Below, piece after piece: positions 10,870-26,545 of a DNA stretch of 64,000 nt. Every line of letters begins with the position of its first letter. Position 1 is the first letter of the stretch. A model generated the notes under the pieces. It worked only from the letters and a program-made list of their open reading frames with translations, did not search any database and was not told where the DNA came from. The position numbers and the translations under genes were made by a program. The stretch is from Euprymna scolopes (lineage: Eukaryota; Mollusca; Cephalopoda; Sepiida; Sepiolidae): NCBI GenBank assembly GCA_024364805.1, contig CM044513.1, positions 16,104,010 to 16,168,009 of the forward strand, in the 5' to 3' direction.

Positions 10870-12989
10870 GTGAGTGGGTTTCTTTTGCAGCCCAATTGTA
10901 TTTCTTACTGTTTGGCATACGTATCAGTAACACATTTGGACGAGTAGGGGTCTAATAAACGTTTTACCCCCAATATTACTTTTTAAGTGATTTCGCGGTT
11001 TATAAAGCATATTGGCGTAGTTCCATGAGTCCAACTTCTGTATATATTAAACTTCATTTCAGCCGCCAAACAAAATAGGATACTCGTTTTGCATAAACCA
11101 TTATGCATATAGAGAGACATAAAAACAGCCGAAAATAAACCCGCTTAATATATTTTAATTCATGCTGATTTCAAATTTATCATTTTTATAGAGTCAATTA
11201 TCTACTGGTTATAATGTTGCCTCATTATATAGTTGGGGCAAACTGTCGCGTCCCAGTCCTCAAATATATTTAAATATGATGTTTTATTCATGCAAAGTGG
11301 CAAGATGTTATTTATTTATATTTTCTACTCAATATAGTGTACTGATTTAAAGAGTTAAAACATATGACCTGTATTCCAATAGGTAGACACTAATTCTTAT
11401 CTGGTATTAAATATAATGGATGAATTATCTATAAAGTTAATGTGCTTTACCGTATAAAGTCATTTGTACGTATACAAATAGTATTAATTTTAAACAGAAA
11501 TAAGGTATTACTACATAATGCTACACGTATAACAACACACCAACACCCTCTCAATTGAGACAAGAAAATGGTTGTACAATACAACATCACATAAAATAAT
11601 CGGGTATTTACATTTTGTTTTGTAAATTATTAATTACATTACTAAAAATATTTTAGTAGTTCATAGAATGCTTTCTCATGTGTGTGCTTTCAGAAGCACT
11701 CTAGAAAACATTTTAGTATCTGTCAATCATTGAAATAATAGTTCCTCATTTTGGAGTGTGGGATAAAATTCTGTTTAATTACTGCAAGAGTACCGGTATT
11801 ATTTATATTAATTGCGTCCAGTACCGCTCTGGAGGTTCTCTGTTTTATGCACACTTAATAAATAAGTTAGTTGTGTAATTTAGGGTGAATATTAGTATAA
11901 TTTGTGGCCTTCCAAATTTCACTTACTTACTGGTTTCTTCTACGAGGAATTCAGAGCAATTGTACCCCTATGTATGTACATACCATTGACTTACGGAAAA
12001 AAAGCAGCAAAATAACACCCATTTATTCTGAGGTCCCTAAGTGTTGGAAAGAGTATGGGCAGTGGATTGAAGGGTCAGTTATTTACAGATTCAGATAAAT
12101 ATTGTTTAAACCGTCATAGTATTTATGGGAGTATTTTTTAAAAATACAGGTTTCAATCTTACTCATCCCAAGTCAGAAAAAAATAATGTGAGACAACATC
12201 AAGTATGAAGGCGGTAATTACTGGGGATACAGTTTCGATACTCAGCATTCCTATCTCGGCATTGTTAGGGACACGAAGAATGCCAAACGTGGTAAAGTAA
12301 TGAAAACTATACCTTGGTGCCAGAACAACCCGCGATTAAATAAATGAATACACAAATAACTCATGCAAAAAGAAGTAAAAAAAAATGAGAAAAATAAATA
12401 TGTAATTTGTATTGATCTTAAGTTTCCGGGGCATGAAACGTCCTAGCAATCACTTTAAGAACGTAGTAATGTTCTGTAATTCGCAAACGATAAAATAATA
12501 TACCCCCAGTTATCACACACGTTTAAGAATGGCTAGTGTATATTTATGATGAAAAAAATCTGAGACTTACATCTGTTTACCGTCTATGATTTAATCAATA
12601 TATTACTCGAAAAACATTCACATATTTACTTGAAAACGCTCCAAAAACTTTACATTTGAAGACTTATTAACCTGACTATATGTAAGTTTCAAAATTGTTA
12701 TCACAATAAAAAAGTTCGATAATTATGTATTGATTTGCGTTATTTTAGGAAAGCCACCATACTTTTATTAAACCCCTTTGCTAATGAATACTGTGTTAGA
12801 GTAGATAACGGGTTTCTAAAAGACGATATTTATACACTGTCGTATGATATTTTGCCCCGCTTTTATTATAAATTCTCGCGTGCGCTTCACTCTACAATCC
12901 TCCTTGCTTGACATTCATCATCTTGCTAAAAAACAACCAATAATCCTATCTATGCTCGCTCCCCTCTGAACTATACAAAACAACAAAAA
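10870..12989. other. Long AT-rich stretch without recognised features
   Basis: No reading frame longer than 64 codons and no family recognised. The short frame at 11904-12098 has no protein-like features that I can name. Confidence 0.4.
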
Positions 12990-13195
12990 ATATTTTATTT
13001 CTGTAAATTTAAGGCCCGTGGAATTATAATCGTTTGATGGTCTTCAAGTCCAATGTAAACAAAATCTTTTTGAATGGGCACCATGCATATTCAAATCATA
13101 CCCAATTTCCACCACTAAATTTTACTACGCAGTATTCCCAGTGACACGAGCACATACATTAACTCTTATAACCGCGTGGCTGACAGTCCATGATA
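12990..13195 (+). mobile_element. LINE family A, decayed 3' tail
   Basis: Words such as GGTCTTCAAGTCCAATGTAA (13039-13058) and the later AACTCTTATAACC.CGTGGCT (13159-13178) match the end of LINE A copies at 9.3 kb and 36.0 kb in the same order. The similarity is patchy, so this is an older copy and its edges are uncertain. Confidence 0.45.
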
Positions 13196-15769
13196 AGAGG
13201 TTATTCATGTGAAGAAGAAAACATATATGGCTATATTTAATATAATTTTAGAATGTCTCGTTCCGTACAAAAGTTAGCTAAAAGTTCATGGAGCATTTTG
13301 ACATTTGTTTTGACTATGTAAATGTGCTGCGCTTACAGAGTTTCGACAAAATAAATGCATGAGTATTCGAAATAAATAATAATATAATTACGTACTGGTC
13401 CGAGTGCAAAGGGACTGATGTTATTGTTAGCCCTTATTCAATATAACAAGTCAATTTCGTTAAAAAATAATTTATTTGTATTGAATTATTCGACTATCCG
13501 TTGATATTAATATCCTTTCTGAACGTATAGATATACAAAATAAAGTAAAATACGGGCGATATGAAGAAATGTCTAAAAATAAATTTAAAAAGTATATTTA
13601 ATAATATGAAATCTTGACGCTATATTATTAGTTGGTCTGAAGATATTGAGTTTATAGCCTGGTATGAGCAAAAATTATTGTAATAGATTTGTTTTAATCT
13701 AACTTTTCAAAACGTAATCATACTTTGCAAAATTAAAATAAAACTAAACTATTTTTCTACCAGACAACAATTAAACACTCTGAATAACGATTTAATATAT
13801 AGATAATGTAATACATATGAAATCGGTTAATAGCTACGAAACATTTATATGACATAAAACTAAAGCAAAAAAAATAAATACCACAGATAAATATGAACAT
13901 ACAAAATAGTTTGTTGCAGAAATACTTTTGCGGAAATAAGCCTTTTTTTAATTAAAATATCTGAAACGGTTGAAAATAAGACAGCACAACCAAACAATCC
14001 GCTAATTGTCACAGCGTAATGTTATATAGATTTGGCAATTCTATGAGAAAATCTTATATGCTTAAAGTACTTTTTATATTTTTTTCAATATACAGTTATG
14101 ATATTTACCTGCTAATTGAAAGTGGAAGTTACAAAACACAGAAACACAAACATAAACACACAGTTCAATTTTTAATTAAATAGTTTTTTTCCTGATTTCG
14201 TTGGTTTAATTATATTGTTTATTTTTTTGTCTGTGATTTCCCAGTTTTTCAATTAATTATTTCCCATGTGAACCAACTGATAAATTATTTCCTATGTGAT
14301 TAATTTCAGCAAATCGCGTAGAAATAATTGCTATATTATTTTCACTAATATATTGTCTCCGGAATAAATTAATACCTACATGACAAATCATGTAATAGAA
14401 AAAATAAAGTTAGTCTTCTGATATTCATATGTGTCTTTCACCTGAGCAATTCCAGGTTCTTTTACATGAGTTTTCTTAAAAGTGTATAACATCTTATTAC
14501 AAACAAGCTTCCTCTTTATTGGGTCAACACAATTTCATACCGACGCAATATTTTAAATGCAGAGTAACTTAGATTGTTTTTTTTTAATTCCAATAATACG
14601 CTTACATTTTCTTATTACTTAGATGAAATTTCCAAATAAGCCATTGTAGTTCTTTTTCCTAAATAAACCGTAATATATTTTATTGCTAACAAGATCAATC
14701 TCTAGCGAAATGTCAAACATAGTTACACAATATACTGTTATTTAACACTACGTTAAAAATCTCGTTTTCTACATGTACGCAGTAACTTTTTCCTTAATAT
14801 ATGCTGTTTATCACGTTTGCGATTAAAATATTATTCAAAATTTACATAAAAATTTCACAATTTAGACCGTCATGGGCATGGCATACATTACAGAAAGTTT
14901 TCCTTGTAATCTCCAGAGATAATAAAAAAATTGTCTGATATATGATCCGGGGTAGAACTTTGTTACAGCATCACGTTCATCTTATCGCCAGCACAAAAGC
15001 TGACTTACGTTTGAAAGAGAAATGAAAATAAAATAAACCACAACCTGTACGCTCTTTCCTCGGCTGACATTCACATCAATGAATGCTTTATTATTCTCAA
15101 TGTTGGATAGTAAGCCAATTAAAGATTCTGTCATAGTTGCTCACTTGCTTATGACCAAACACAGATTGCTCACGGACACGAGCTGTTGTACGACGCTAAC
15201 GAAGAAGTAATCTTAAATGTGCTTTACAACATGCGAAGAACTGTGTTCAATATTTATACGGTCTCTCACTGGGATCCTACAACCTCTTTGTTGTCTTAAT
15301 TAAGATAAAACATTATAAAGAAATAATTACATAGAACACTTCATCGTGCAGATATGGTACAGAAATCTCTATACCCCATGTCCGAACACGATAGCGTCCG
15401 ACATTTACATGAGCTATCCCTGTGCATGCCATATTTTCTCGAGTATCAGATCAAACTGATTATTTAACTGTCAAGTTTATGGCTTTAAACAAACTCCTTT
15501 TCAAGCAATAGAGCAAGTCGTTGCCCTCTTTTAAATATGTTGCTAATTTTCTAAGACCCCCTTTTTTCTCTTGCTTTCGCCGAATAGGTTATGCTAAAAC
15601 CAAAGTATTTATTAAGATAATTAATTATTATAGTAATCGTTGTATAAACGTAATAAATTAAACGATACAGCTAGATGGTGAGGCCGTCAAGTCTGAAGTT
15701 GCAAGTTTCTCTAATGATTACTTGGGTCATGAAAAAAAGCTGTGTGATCTATCTTAACTAGCATCAATA
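13196..15769. other. Long AT-rich stretch without recognised features
   Basis: No gene or RNA was recognised. A small internal direct repeat of the form AATTATTTCC(C/T)ATGTGA occurs near 14256 and 14285. Confidence 0.4.
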
Positions 15770-17310
15770 TATCTAAGGTAATCTTGTCAGCATCCGACAA
15801 AGTCAACCACTTTACTAAGAATTTTGCAGCAATTTCTACCATTTGATATCAGTAACCTCCTCTGACTTAAAAAATGGACTGCCACATAAATGTATACACA
15901 TGGTGTAGCCCAGCTTATGAAAGGCTTTGATTCAATTACAACTGGCTCTGGTGATATTCCATAGTACTCAGAATTTACAATCGGTATTGACTCCCATAAA
16001 TTTAAATCTGGGTAAACGATGTTTTAATTCAAAACGCTGTAAAACACGTTAGACAACCTCATCAGTTCTCCTTGTATAAAAATTCAGGATCTGTCATCTG
16101 CCTTACAGTACATACAAACCAATCATTTTTGGATCAGTTGTAAATTGTTGAAATTGTTTTAACAAAAATGTTGTAAACAATCTCAGAAAAGAATAACGTA
16201 CTCAATGACATTCAATATCGTTTCCGATCTGGTAGATGTACAGCTGATGTACTTATTATAACATAGCATTCATAAGTTATTTGCTTGTGGAGACTTCTTT
16301 TATAAAACAGTTTATGTTCTTTATAGAAAACGTTTCACAAGCAGGGCAGGAACATTTACTTCGATAGATCTCCAGCTCCTAATTAGCTAAAAATACTTCC
16401 TCACTCATACAATCAGGGGTGCATAGCATCAATGATGGCGTCCCCCAGGGATCTATTTCGGCGACAGCTTTTGTCCTGATCTTCATCAATGCTCTTCCAA
16501 ATAACATACTCAGATTATTCGCTGATAATTATTCAGACGACATTTCCATTTTCGTCAACACTTCCGAGACTGGAATTAAACAAGCTTTTTTCTGGTTCTA
16601 TCTCCTTTGATCTTAAGTACCTATTACAATGAGGAAAAGTATCCAGTTTGTTTTTATTTGCCAAAACTGAAGATTTTTTTTATTGCGAATATCGACTTCC
16701 TGATATTCATCGGCATTATGTAAATTAATCACTCACATCTTTATAAAGAACAATACTGTTACAAGCTTCCAGATTTGACATTTACTCCTTACAGGAAATG
16801 GAATGCACGCATAAACAATTTTGCCAAACTCACCGGAAATTGATAGGATTATTATGCAGCTCTTGTAAAACTCTCACTGCTGATCCAATAATCTATATGT
16901 ATTATACTCAAGATAGAGAACTGTTTACACATTTTGACAGAAGCTGACAGGCGCACCCTTTCCTGTGTTACAGATTTTGAATCTGGCTTTGAGATCTTGG
17001 TGGTCATGTCATCTTCTGTTTACTAAGCCACCACACAAGAGACTTGCTAGCCTGTCGCTTCTCTATCGTAAATTTCATAGCAACTGGTTGTCTGCGTTTC
17101 GAGTTATTCTGTCGTAAATTAGAGAAGAATATACTTGTATAGTTAAAACCATTAACCACTAATATCCACCACTCTAAAGCTATAGCGAAATCTAAAGACA
17201 AGTTCCATAAACAACGTTTTTTTTTTCCCGCAGATGCGACACTATGAAAAACTTCCTCGCTGACTCTCTTTCATAGCTGAATAAAAAATGGTCGTCATCA
17301 AGTCTAATGC
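15770..17310 (+). mobile_element. LINE family A, decayed copy with RT
   Basis: A block at about 15790-15840 matches 34.42-34.48 kb (ATC.GACAAAG.CAA then TTTGC.GC.AATTCTACC). An RT segment follows with a readable INDGVPQGSI block and an FADN.S.D motif at about 16420-16560, the template-gripping and catalytic regions of non-LTR reverse transcriptases. The 3' part reaches the family's tail near 17290. Stops and shifts are frequent across the coding stretch, so it is a dead, old copy. The clade is probably Jockey/CR1/L2-like. Confidence 0.75.
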
Positions 17311-18965
17311 AAAAAAAAAAAAGTTATTTTCGGACCAGGCGCTTTAAAAATGACATTTTTATCGAATTTCAACCACTAACAATAACTATACTGTTGGCCA
17401 GTTGTCTTCAAGGTTGAAATTTGATTTATGTGGGTTATGAACCTGTAGCGCATATTCAATGTGGCTTCTAGACGCCCAAAATTATATTACAGGTAAACAT
17501 GCTTAACAACGGTTGACTTCGGCAGTGTAAGGCTAATGATGCATTACGTTTACCGTTATTTTTGCACAGGGTCAATATAAAAATCCATAGTCCAATCTAT
17601 ATTAATAGTTTGCATTTCATATCCCTCTGTCGGTTGCAAATACTGTAACGACGCCAGAGGTAAATCTATCGACTAATGCTGGGGCGGTAAATGTTCTTAT
17701 TTTGACTCCAGCATATTGCTACCAATACCTATTTTTATAACGTAGGAATCATCACAATACAATAAATAATGACTGAGGATTTTGCTCGGTAACATCAAAT
17801 AAGTAAGCTGTATGAAATAAAATATAATAGCAATATGCATTTTACGTCTGAGATACGCTAGGGGTCCTGCTTGTACGCTATGTAAAATATTGAACATAAA
17901 TATATTGGATTTTTAAAAACTAATTTATGTACTTTATTATATTTGCTTTTCATATTTAATATTTATGCCACGGGCAGGTTCTGAATTTGTCTGATTTGAA
18001 GTTCGTCTCGATCACGCAAGTTATACAAATCTATTGATATAAAAAAAAGTTATATTAAGTGCTTAAACGATTTCCGTTGATTATCACGATGTGCTTCGAA
18101 TGTTGCCCTCTGAAAAACGATATGTGAATAGTTAGGTTTAAATATTTTATTTTTTATATCTACATCGTGTGAATAATTATAGATACTCTCCTTGAAGCTT
18201 TTAACATCAGGATATGAGGTTCAGTAACGCAATTGTATTTATTTAGGAAATTTACAAGACAGGTATACATTTATACATACATAAATTGGAGAACGATTCA
18301 TCTTGTGCTTACTTAAATAGCAGACCTAACTATATAGAAACATGACAGTTCAAATTTCTTTAGTTTCAGTCTATATCAGTGCATATCCTGTAGCTCTGCT
18401 ATTGCTATAACGCCTACCTTCAATGATATTTTCACTTTTTATTGGGGTATGCTTTTTAGCAAGATGGGTCTTGTGACAATCTAGCTGTAAGAAGAGTATA
18501 GATCTTGCATCCCATACACATGCCGATTTGACTAAAAATGGATTTTGTATGTACCTTGTCGGGGAAAAAACACGGCAGAGATGAGAACCATGCGGGTACC
18601 TGTATTTTAGTTCTTGTCATAAATTCAACAGTGCGTACTACTGTCAGATGCTGATAAACCAACACTCCACTAAGCGAGAGTCTTTATTTAACTGACGGTG
18701 GCGCTAGGTATCTTCATTATGCAGCGCAATTCAAATAAGATTCTACATGCGGCTAATATTATATATATAATGGGGATTTTTATTTGAAATACACTATGAG
18801 CCAACGCAGATTTTATGATTTTCAAGAAATCTTAGCAAACCCGTAAAACCCAGCGTGGTACTCTCTAGCAGGTACCGCAATAATTGCGCACAGAAACCAA
18901 TATATTCATTGATTTATACGAAACAGATATCGGAGAAAAGCGCCCTTAAAAAGAGAATACAAATA
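17311..18965. other. AT-rich stretch without recognised features
   Basis: No gene or repeat family was recognised. The 18440-18720 part is somewhat less AT-rich and might be an unrecognised dispersed repeat. Confidence 0.35.
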
Positions 18966-20400
18966 GTGTAAAAGGGTGATAAATATCAAGACAGTTCTTT
19001 CTGCCTATTCCGTCATAACTGATCAGAGGGTTTTCCAAAGGAAATTTATGTAATTGCATAAATGCTCCAGAACAATACTTTACCCGATATCTTAACAATC
19101 ATAAACGGATTTGAGCACATCTCGCCAGCACCAGACAAAGCCACAATCTTAGCAATGAAATATGCATGAAATTCTACATTTTGCGATCAGAGTCACCTAC
19201 CCTACATTCCTGCTTCTGTCTTTGTAAACACGAACTGCTACATAGAAATATTTGTAGTCGATATTGTTCAGCTCATCAAAAGCGTTGCTTTCAGTAAATC
19301 TACCGGCCAAGACGGCATATCAACTGCAGTGATGAAACAAACTTCGTGCCGAACAACCTCCATATAAAGTTGTTTAACCGTTGTCTAGAAAAGAAATGTT
19401 TCACAATTCTCCCAAAACCTCCTCCTTCGGTTTTGTATGCAAACATCGATATGATCGATCATCTTCCTCTGAGAACAGTCTCTTGTCTCTCATGAAAACG
19501 TTGATTCTGTGTTAAATAATTGAGATCATACAGCAAAAATTACATACATGGTTGTATTCCATTCTCGTAGTCCAAAGCTGATGTACTAAATGTAATATCC
19601 CACAATATAACTGACTCATTGACGAAAACTTTGTTTGTAGGAAAAATACTCTGGACATGTAAACAGCTTTTGATAGATTATGGCATAAAGTCTTATTCAC
19701 AGGATATCAGTCATGGTCTTCGCTTTAAATGCCTTATCCCTGCTAAATCATTTCACTCTATCACCTTTATAAGAGTAGTTGTTGATAGGCAAGAAGCAGA
19801 GGCTCATTATTAATGCTGGCGTCACTCGCCGTTCTATTCTGTGCGCCGATCACTTCCTGGTCTGTATCAATGATTTTTCAAATACTATTCTTAGGTCTTT
19901 AAAGACATGCATATATTACAACATTTCAAATGTGAGAAATGACTAAGATATATCTGATCTTTAATCCTCTCATTTACAGCATTGAAGAAATAAGTGGCTG
20001 GTTAATTCTAAAACATCCAAGATTCTTTAATTCAACCAATAAACGCTCTTATAACCATCTTTCCCTTAACTGACATAAATGGCTCTTTTTCTTGATAAAT
20101 CTCATTATTTTAACGAGCTTCTGGATCTGAACATCACTTCCGAACTCAAAAAAAAGCACGTAGATCAAATTCATTTCCATAATCTCTGAGAACATTCTAT
20201 GATAATTTTGCAGGTCGCGGTACCCAAATCTCCACAAGAGTACTTAGTTAACTAAAACCACAAACAACCTTTCTCTATCTGGGCATAAACAAATTGTTAA
20301 TACTATGAATAAAGGTTATGTCGCTAAGACTCTGCACCTGGTAGACCCTTTTAGTCTGCTTACCAACACTACAGCAGAGTTGTCTTAAAGTAAAATATAC
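18966..20400 (+). mobile_element. LINE family A, decayed copy with RT
   Basis: The start (GTGTAAAAGGGTGATAAATA at 18968-18987) matches the block that opens the 34.26 kb copy. A segment with CACCAGACAAAGCCA.AAT at about 19130 and an RT stretch at 19660-19880 (ATAAGAGTAGTTGTTGATAG, then AT.AATGCTGGCGTC) match the other copies in order. Breaks are numerous; the end near 20400 lies within the domain after RT. Same plus orientation as the copies at 15.8 and 34.3 kb. Confidence 0.75.
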
Positions 20401-22117
20401 TGCTGACCAATTTTCTCTTATCAAATTATACCACGTTTCCATTAATAGTGATTACTACGTTGTTGGTTCAAATTACTACTGTGCATACATTAATCGTTAT
20501 GCTTCAGATGCATTCGGGCATTTATATGTAGTAACTTATATGTATAAAAATAATAGTGAAGTAAAATATAGAGAAGTACAATAGCTAAAGTAATCAGGTA
20601 TGATCACTCATTTAATTATATATAGAAATCATTGTATTCAAAGTACACGTGAGAATGAGTTAACCGTACTATAGTTAGTAACACAACAATGATTGCTTGC
20701 TAGCGAAATTGAATGTACATGAATGTCTATTATCAAAGGCATGGTCTGAGTACTACCTGATTTTCTGCGTTCTTGAGTGTCGGTTAAAGCTTTATGATTA
20801 TAGACTGGCTTATATGAATATTTTCCCTGTTTTCAGTGACGCTATTTAATACCAGCAAACCCAGAAGTAAAAAGTCGAAATAAAATACTATATAGTTTTC
20901 AAATAAACAAAACCATGCTTGAAAGTCGCAAATTTTTCCAAAGCGTATATTAGTTTCTCATAACAGAAATCCTGATATATTTTTAAATAGGCTACATTTA
21001 ATCTCTTCGACTGTTGTCCAGTGCAGGTATTCTTCTACTATGTAAAGAGGTATGAATCTGTGTGTATTTAATAAGTCAAATATGGTATTTTTCGCTGGTC
21101 TATTATGTTTTTTTCATATGCGGACGTTACGTTCCTATTTTGAGAAAGTTTCTTGCTAAGCCTACTGAAAGACATTTGCACAATTAGAGTTAAGCGAGCT
21201 TGTGATATCGCATGTGTATTTTTAAAAGAACCACACCGATAAACAGAAATAGGTGATTCTTTATAATGCGCGTGAAATTATTATCGTTCCATTTCATTCA
21301 CCTCTCTTGGTTTTATTCTGTTGCTTATTAAACTTTTATCGACTGGATGATTAATGAATAACAACGACGTTTATTTCAGCTGCTACTAGAAAATATAACA
21401 TATATCTCGTAAACAATATTATATATCTATATTCATACGTTTTTTCGAAAGCGCGTGCGTATAAAACGAGTTCAAATCCAGAAAGACTTTTGATTTAATA
21501 GCATTACCCGAGCTTTACTGATCAAAAGAAACACACACAGATAAGTGTACATATTCAATTAACCAATAACATTTTTTGCTATGTCCATTTATTGCTAGGT
21601 AAGTTTTCCATGCACTTAATATTTGTTCGAACAAAGAGCTTCCCAAAGAATGTATTACTTATTCAGCGACTATATACTCATATTTTGTGCTATCATTCTC
21701 TGCAAAGACATTTCTCTCACATCATGCTGTTTTTATTGCATTTGCCTATTACATTATCTTGAGGGAAAATGTTTGTTTGCTTCCTGATCAATAAGGCATG
21801 TGATACAGTTGCTTGGCCGAGATGTAGAAATTCTATGATGCATAAATATTCTACTAAAATACAATAGAAAATATTACGAAGTTCCTTCTCTATAGTAATG
21901 CATACTATGGGAATAATACAAGATTTTAAGAATGTACTTTTATTATGTTCGCCGTCGACTTATATTCATTTGAGTTACAATGCAAAACTATCCCCACCGA
22001 TAATGCCTTATTTTACCTATAGTAATGATTTCTATAATATAACACATATAGTGTATATAATTTGTTTCATATTAAGTTGAATTAAAGGAATTTAACATGA
22101 GAGTAATTAGTGTACAC
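20401..22117. other. AT-rich stretch without recognised features
   Basis: No gene, RNA or repeat family was recognised. Confidence 0.4.
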
Positions 22118-22155
22118 AGAGAGAGAGAGAGAGGGGGAGAGAGAGAAAGAGAGAG
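22118..22155. repeat. (GA)n microsatellite
   Basis: Alternating GA with a short G-rich interruption. Confidence 0.95.
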
Positions 22156-24202
<2,047 letters not shown>

Positions 24203-24244
<42 letters not shown>

Positions 24245-24262
24245 GCATATATGTGTATACAC

Positions 24263-24355
<93 letters not shown>
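24203..24355. repeat. (TA)n microsatellite, interrupted
   Basis: Two TA runs separated by a TATGCATA/TGTATACACA interruption at about 24240-24266. Confidence 0.97.
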
Positions 24356-24356
<1 letters not shown>

Positions 24357-25665
24357 CTATTTCCCCAATTAAAACTCGATTAATAGGTAATAATTAACAG
24401 AAACACACTCTAAATATACAGCTTTAAAAGTCTTCCACTGTCTGTATACTTAATATTTATGTGTATCTTCGTTATTATTTATTACATTTTGCGTATTTTT
24501 TATGAATACTAGTAAATGTTTATTGCGAATAATTACATACAGGTTTATCGCTTGTACAGATTCTGCATTATGTTAATTAGTGATTCATTTTGTTTTCACT
24601 CGTACCTGGTAATTGAAACAGCGCAGATCATGTAATTTTCTAGATTGAACTTGATGAAAGTATACATATTAATTTCCTTGAATTATGCTTGTATCGTTTT
24701 ATACAAAAAAACCAACAAAAAAACACACACACAAATCTCGAAATGTCTTATATTAGATTTGAACGTTGGTATTTATTTGTTTATATCTGACGCTAATATA
24801 ATCGTTTATATTGCAAGTTAACCAACATGTGTGCATTCTTTATAAATTGTATTGCCTTTGGCTCTGAATGTATATATATAATTCTTAATATGGTACCTAA
24901 ATGTGTAATCACTTATACACCATATTATAAACATACATACAGAAAAAAAAAACTACACTCTTGTAGATGTAGGCTCGAAAGATCAATATGTACACGCTAT
25001 TCATGACGGCCTTGTAAGATTTTGACGAAATAATTTCTTGTCCATTGACAATGTTTGGGATAAGGGCACGTTTTTTGTTTTAAACTAGCTTTGTCATTTG
25101 CCAAATCTCGTAAAAATCGAACCGCTGCTCAGCAAATTCATAGCTAAGGAATTAGGCATACACTCTACCGCGATTTTATTACTTTTTAATTCTAATTTAA
25201 GTCTATAATAGGGATTTAGTTTCATTATATCTGTTTCGATGAAAACCATCTAAAAAGTGGTTTCCGTGTTCAATGGTAGCGATAGAAAAACACTTGCTGT
25301 TTATTGTTTGTTGCAATAAGTTGGAGGTTATGAATCACTTTAAGCCGACAATTACTGTTAAGACGTGAAAATATACGAGACATGTTCATTTTAAACATAG
25401 ATCGCGCAGGTAAATCTGATATAAATGTTGACTTTATCAGAGTAAATAAAAGGGAACCAATATACTCTATGATGAGGGGATACATTCGAGGACTTATAAA
25501 ATGTTGATTTTATCTTAACTGAGATAAAAGATCCGAGTTGAGACAGAAAAGAGAAGGCGCAGATACGGATGCTATCGTAAATAATATGAGACATTTCGAG
25601 ATTTGTGTGTGTCTTTTTTGTTTTGTTTTTTGTTTTGTTTTTGTTTTTTTACTTTTCTTTTTTTA
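24356..25665. other. AT-rich stretch without recognised features
   Basis: No gene or repeat family was recognised. Confidence 0.4.
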
Positions 25666-25976
25666 ATACAACCGATATTATTTACTAACAAAAATAAAAA
25701 CCAAAAAAAAAACACCGTAAATCTATTTTTTCTTACATGCTTCCTTATTTTCTACATACAAATTAAATTCACGTGCATTACTGTAACGTCACCTTACATT
25801 TATATATAAACCTTTGTATTAATTAATTTCACCATTTTTTATTGCTTTCTCTTCTGTTTACAACCGTTTTTTTTAGTGCTAACACAAAAACACCGCAAAT
25901 CATTTTTTTTCCTACCTGCTTCCTTATTTTTTAAATAAACAGGAAATTCACAAGGATTACTGTTACGTAAGTTTCT
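25666..25976 (+). repeat. Direct duplication upstream of a Helitron
   Basis: Two diverged copies of a unit containing TACAACCG...CTAAC, ACACCG(T/C)AAATC, a T-run, AC.TGCTTCCTTATTTT and ATTACTGT(A/T)ACGT lie at about 25666-25797 and 25858-25976. The offset is roughly 178-191 bp. They directly precede the Helitron coding remnant and may belong to its 5' non-coding part. Confidence 0.7.
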
Positions 25977-26146
25977 CTATTTACCACAAACAAAAAAAAA
26001 CTTAGAATTCTTTCTTTTGTTCGATTCTTATATTAGCAATTTGGCCATTTACTGCTTAGGAACCCCCTTTTCCTTTTGTCCGTTCTTTGGATCTAAAGGC
26101 CTTCTTGGTAGGCACCGTTTGTGTTACAGTTTTTTTTTCGTTTAAA

Positions 26147-26545
26147 ATGCGTCGCCGCAGATCACACGTAAGTCGACGTACCCGCAATGCCGATGCAATT
26201 CAGCTCTTAGTTGACAGTCAAAATCCTGAAAAACAAGCATCGGCAAAGGACCAGAGCAGACAAAGAATGATTCTGATACGTGTAAATAAAGCAGCAGGTC
26301 GACGTGCTTCCAGACTTGAGGAGGCAAGATTACTGGTGCTACAATCCCGTAAAACGGATTTGCTCCGATCTCAACGGAATGAACGTGAGAGACTGCGGTA
26401 TGTGAAAAGTCGTCAACGAGAAACTGCAGCTCAGCGTCAAACTCGATCCATGCTCAACAATTCCGGGACTGGGGTCGGCTTGCATTCCACTCCGACCCTG
26501 ATGATGATCACAGTTTTACTCAACAGGTCCAAATCGGCACAATGA
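26147..26545 (+). pseudogene. Helitron N-terminal Arg-rich open frame
   Basis: The open frame extends upstream to 26087, but the ATG at 26147 is the more likely start because the Arg-rich sequence (MRRRRSHVSRRTRNAD) begins there. The peptide is rich in Arg, Gln and Glu, with a repeated RL..AR/R..E..RL pattern like the low-complexity N-terminal region of Helitron proteins in other animals. The last 30 residues are in a different register from the family pattern, suggesting a shift before the zinc-binding block. The first part is probably a nucleic-acid-binding region; that is inference. Confidence 0.6.
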
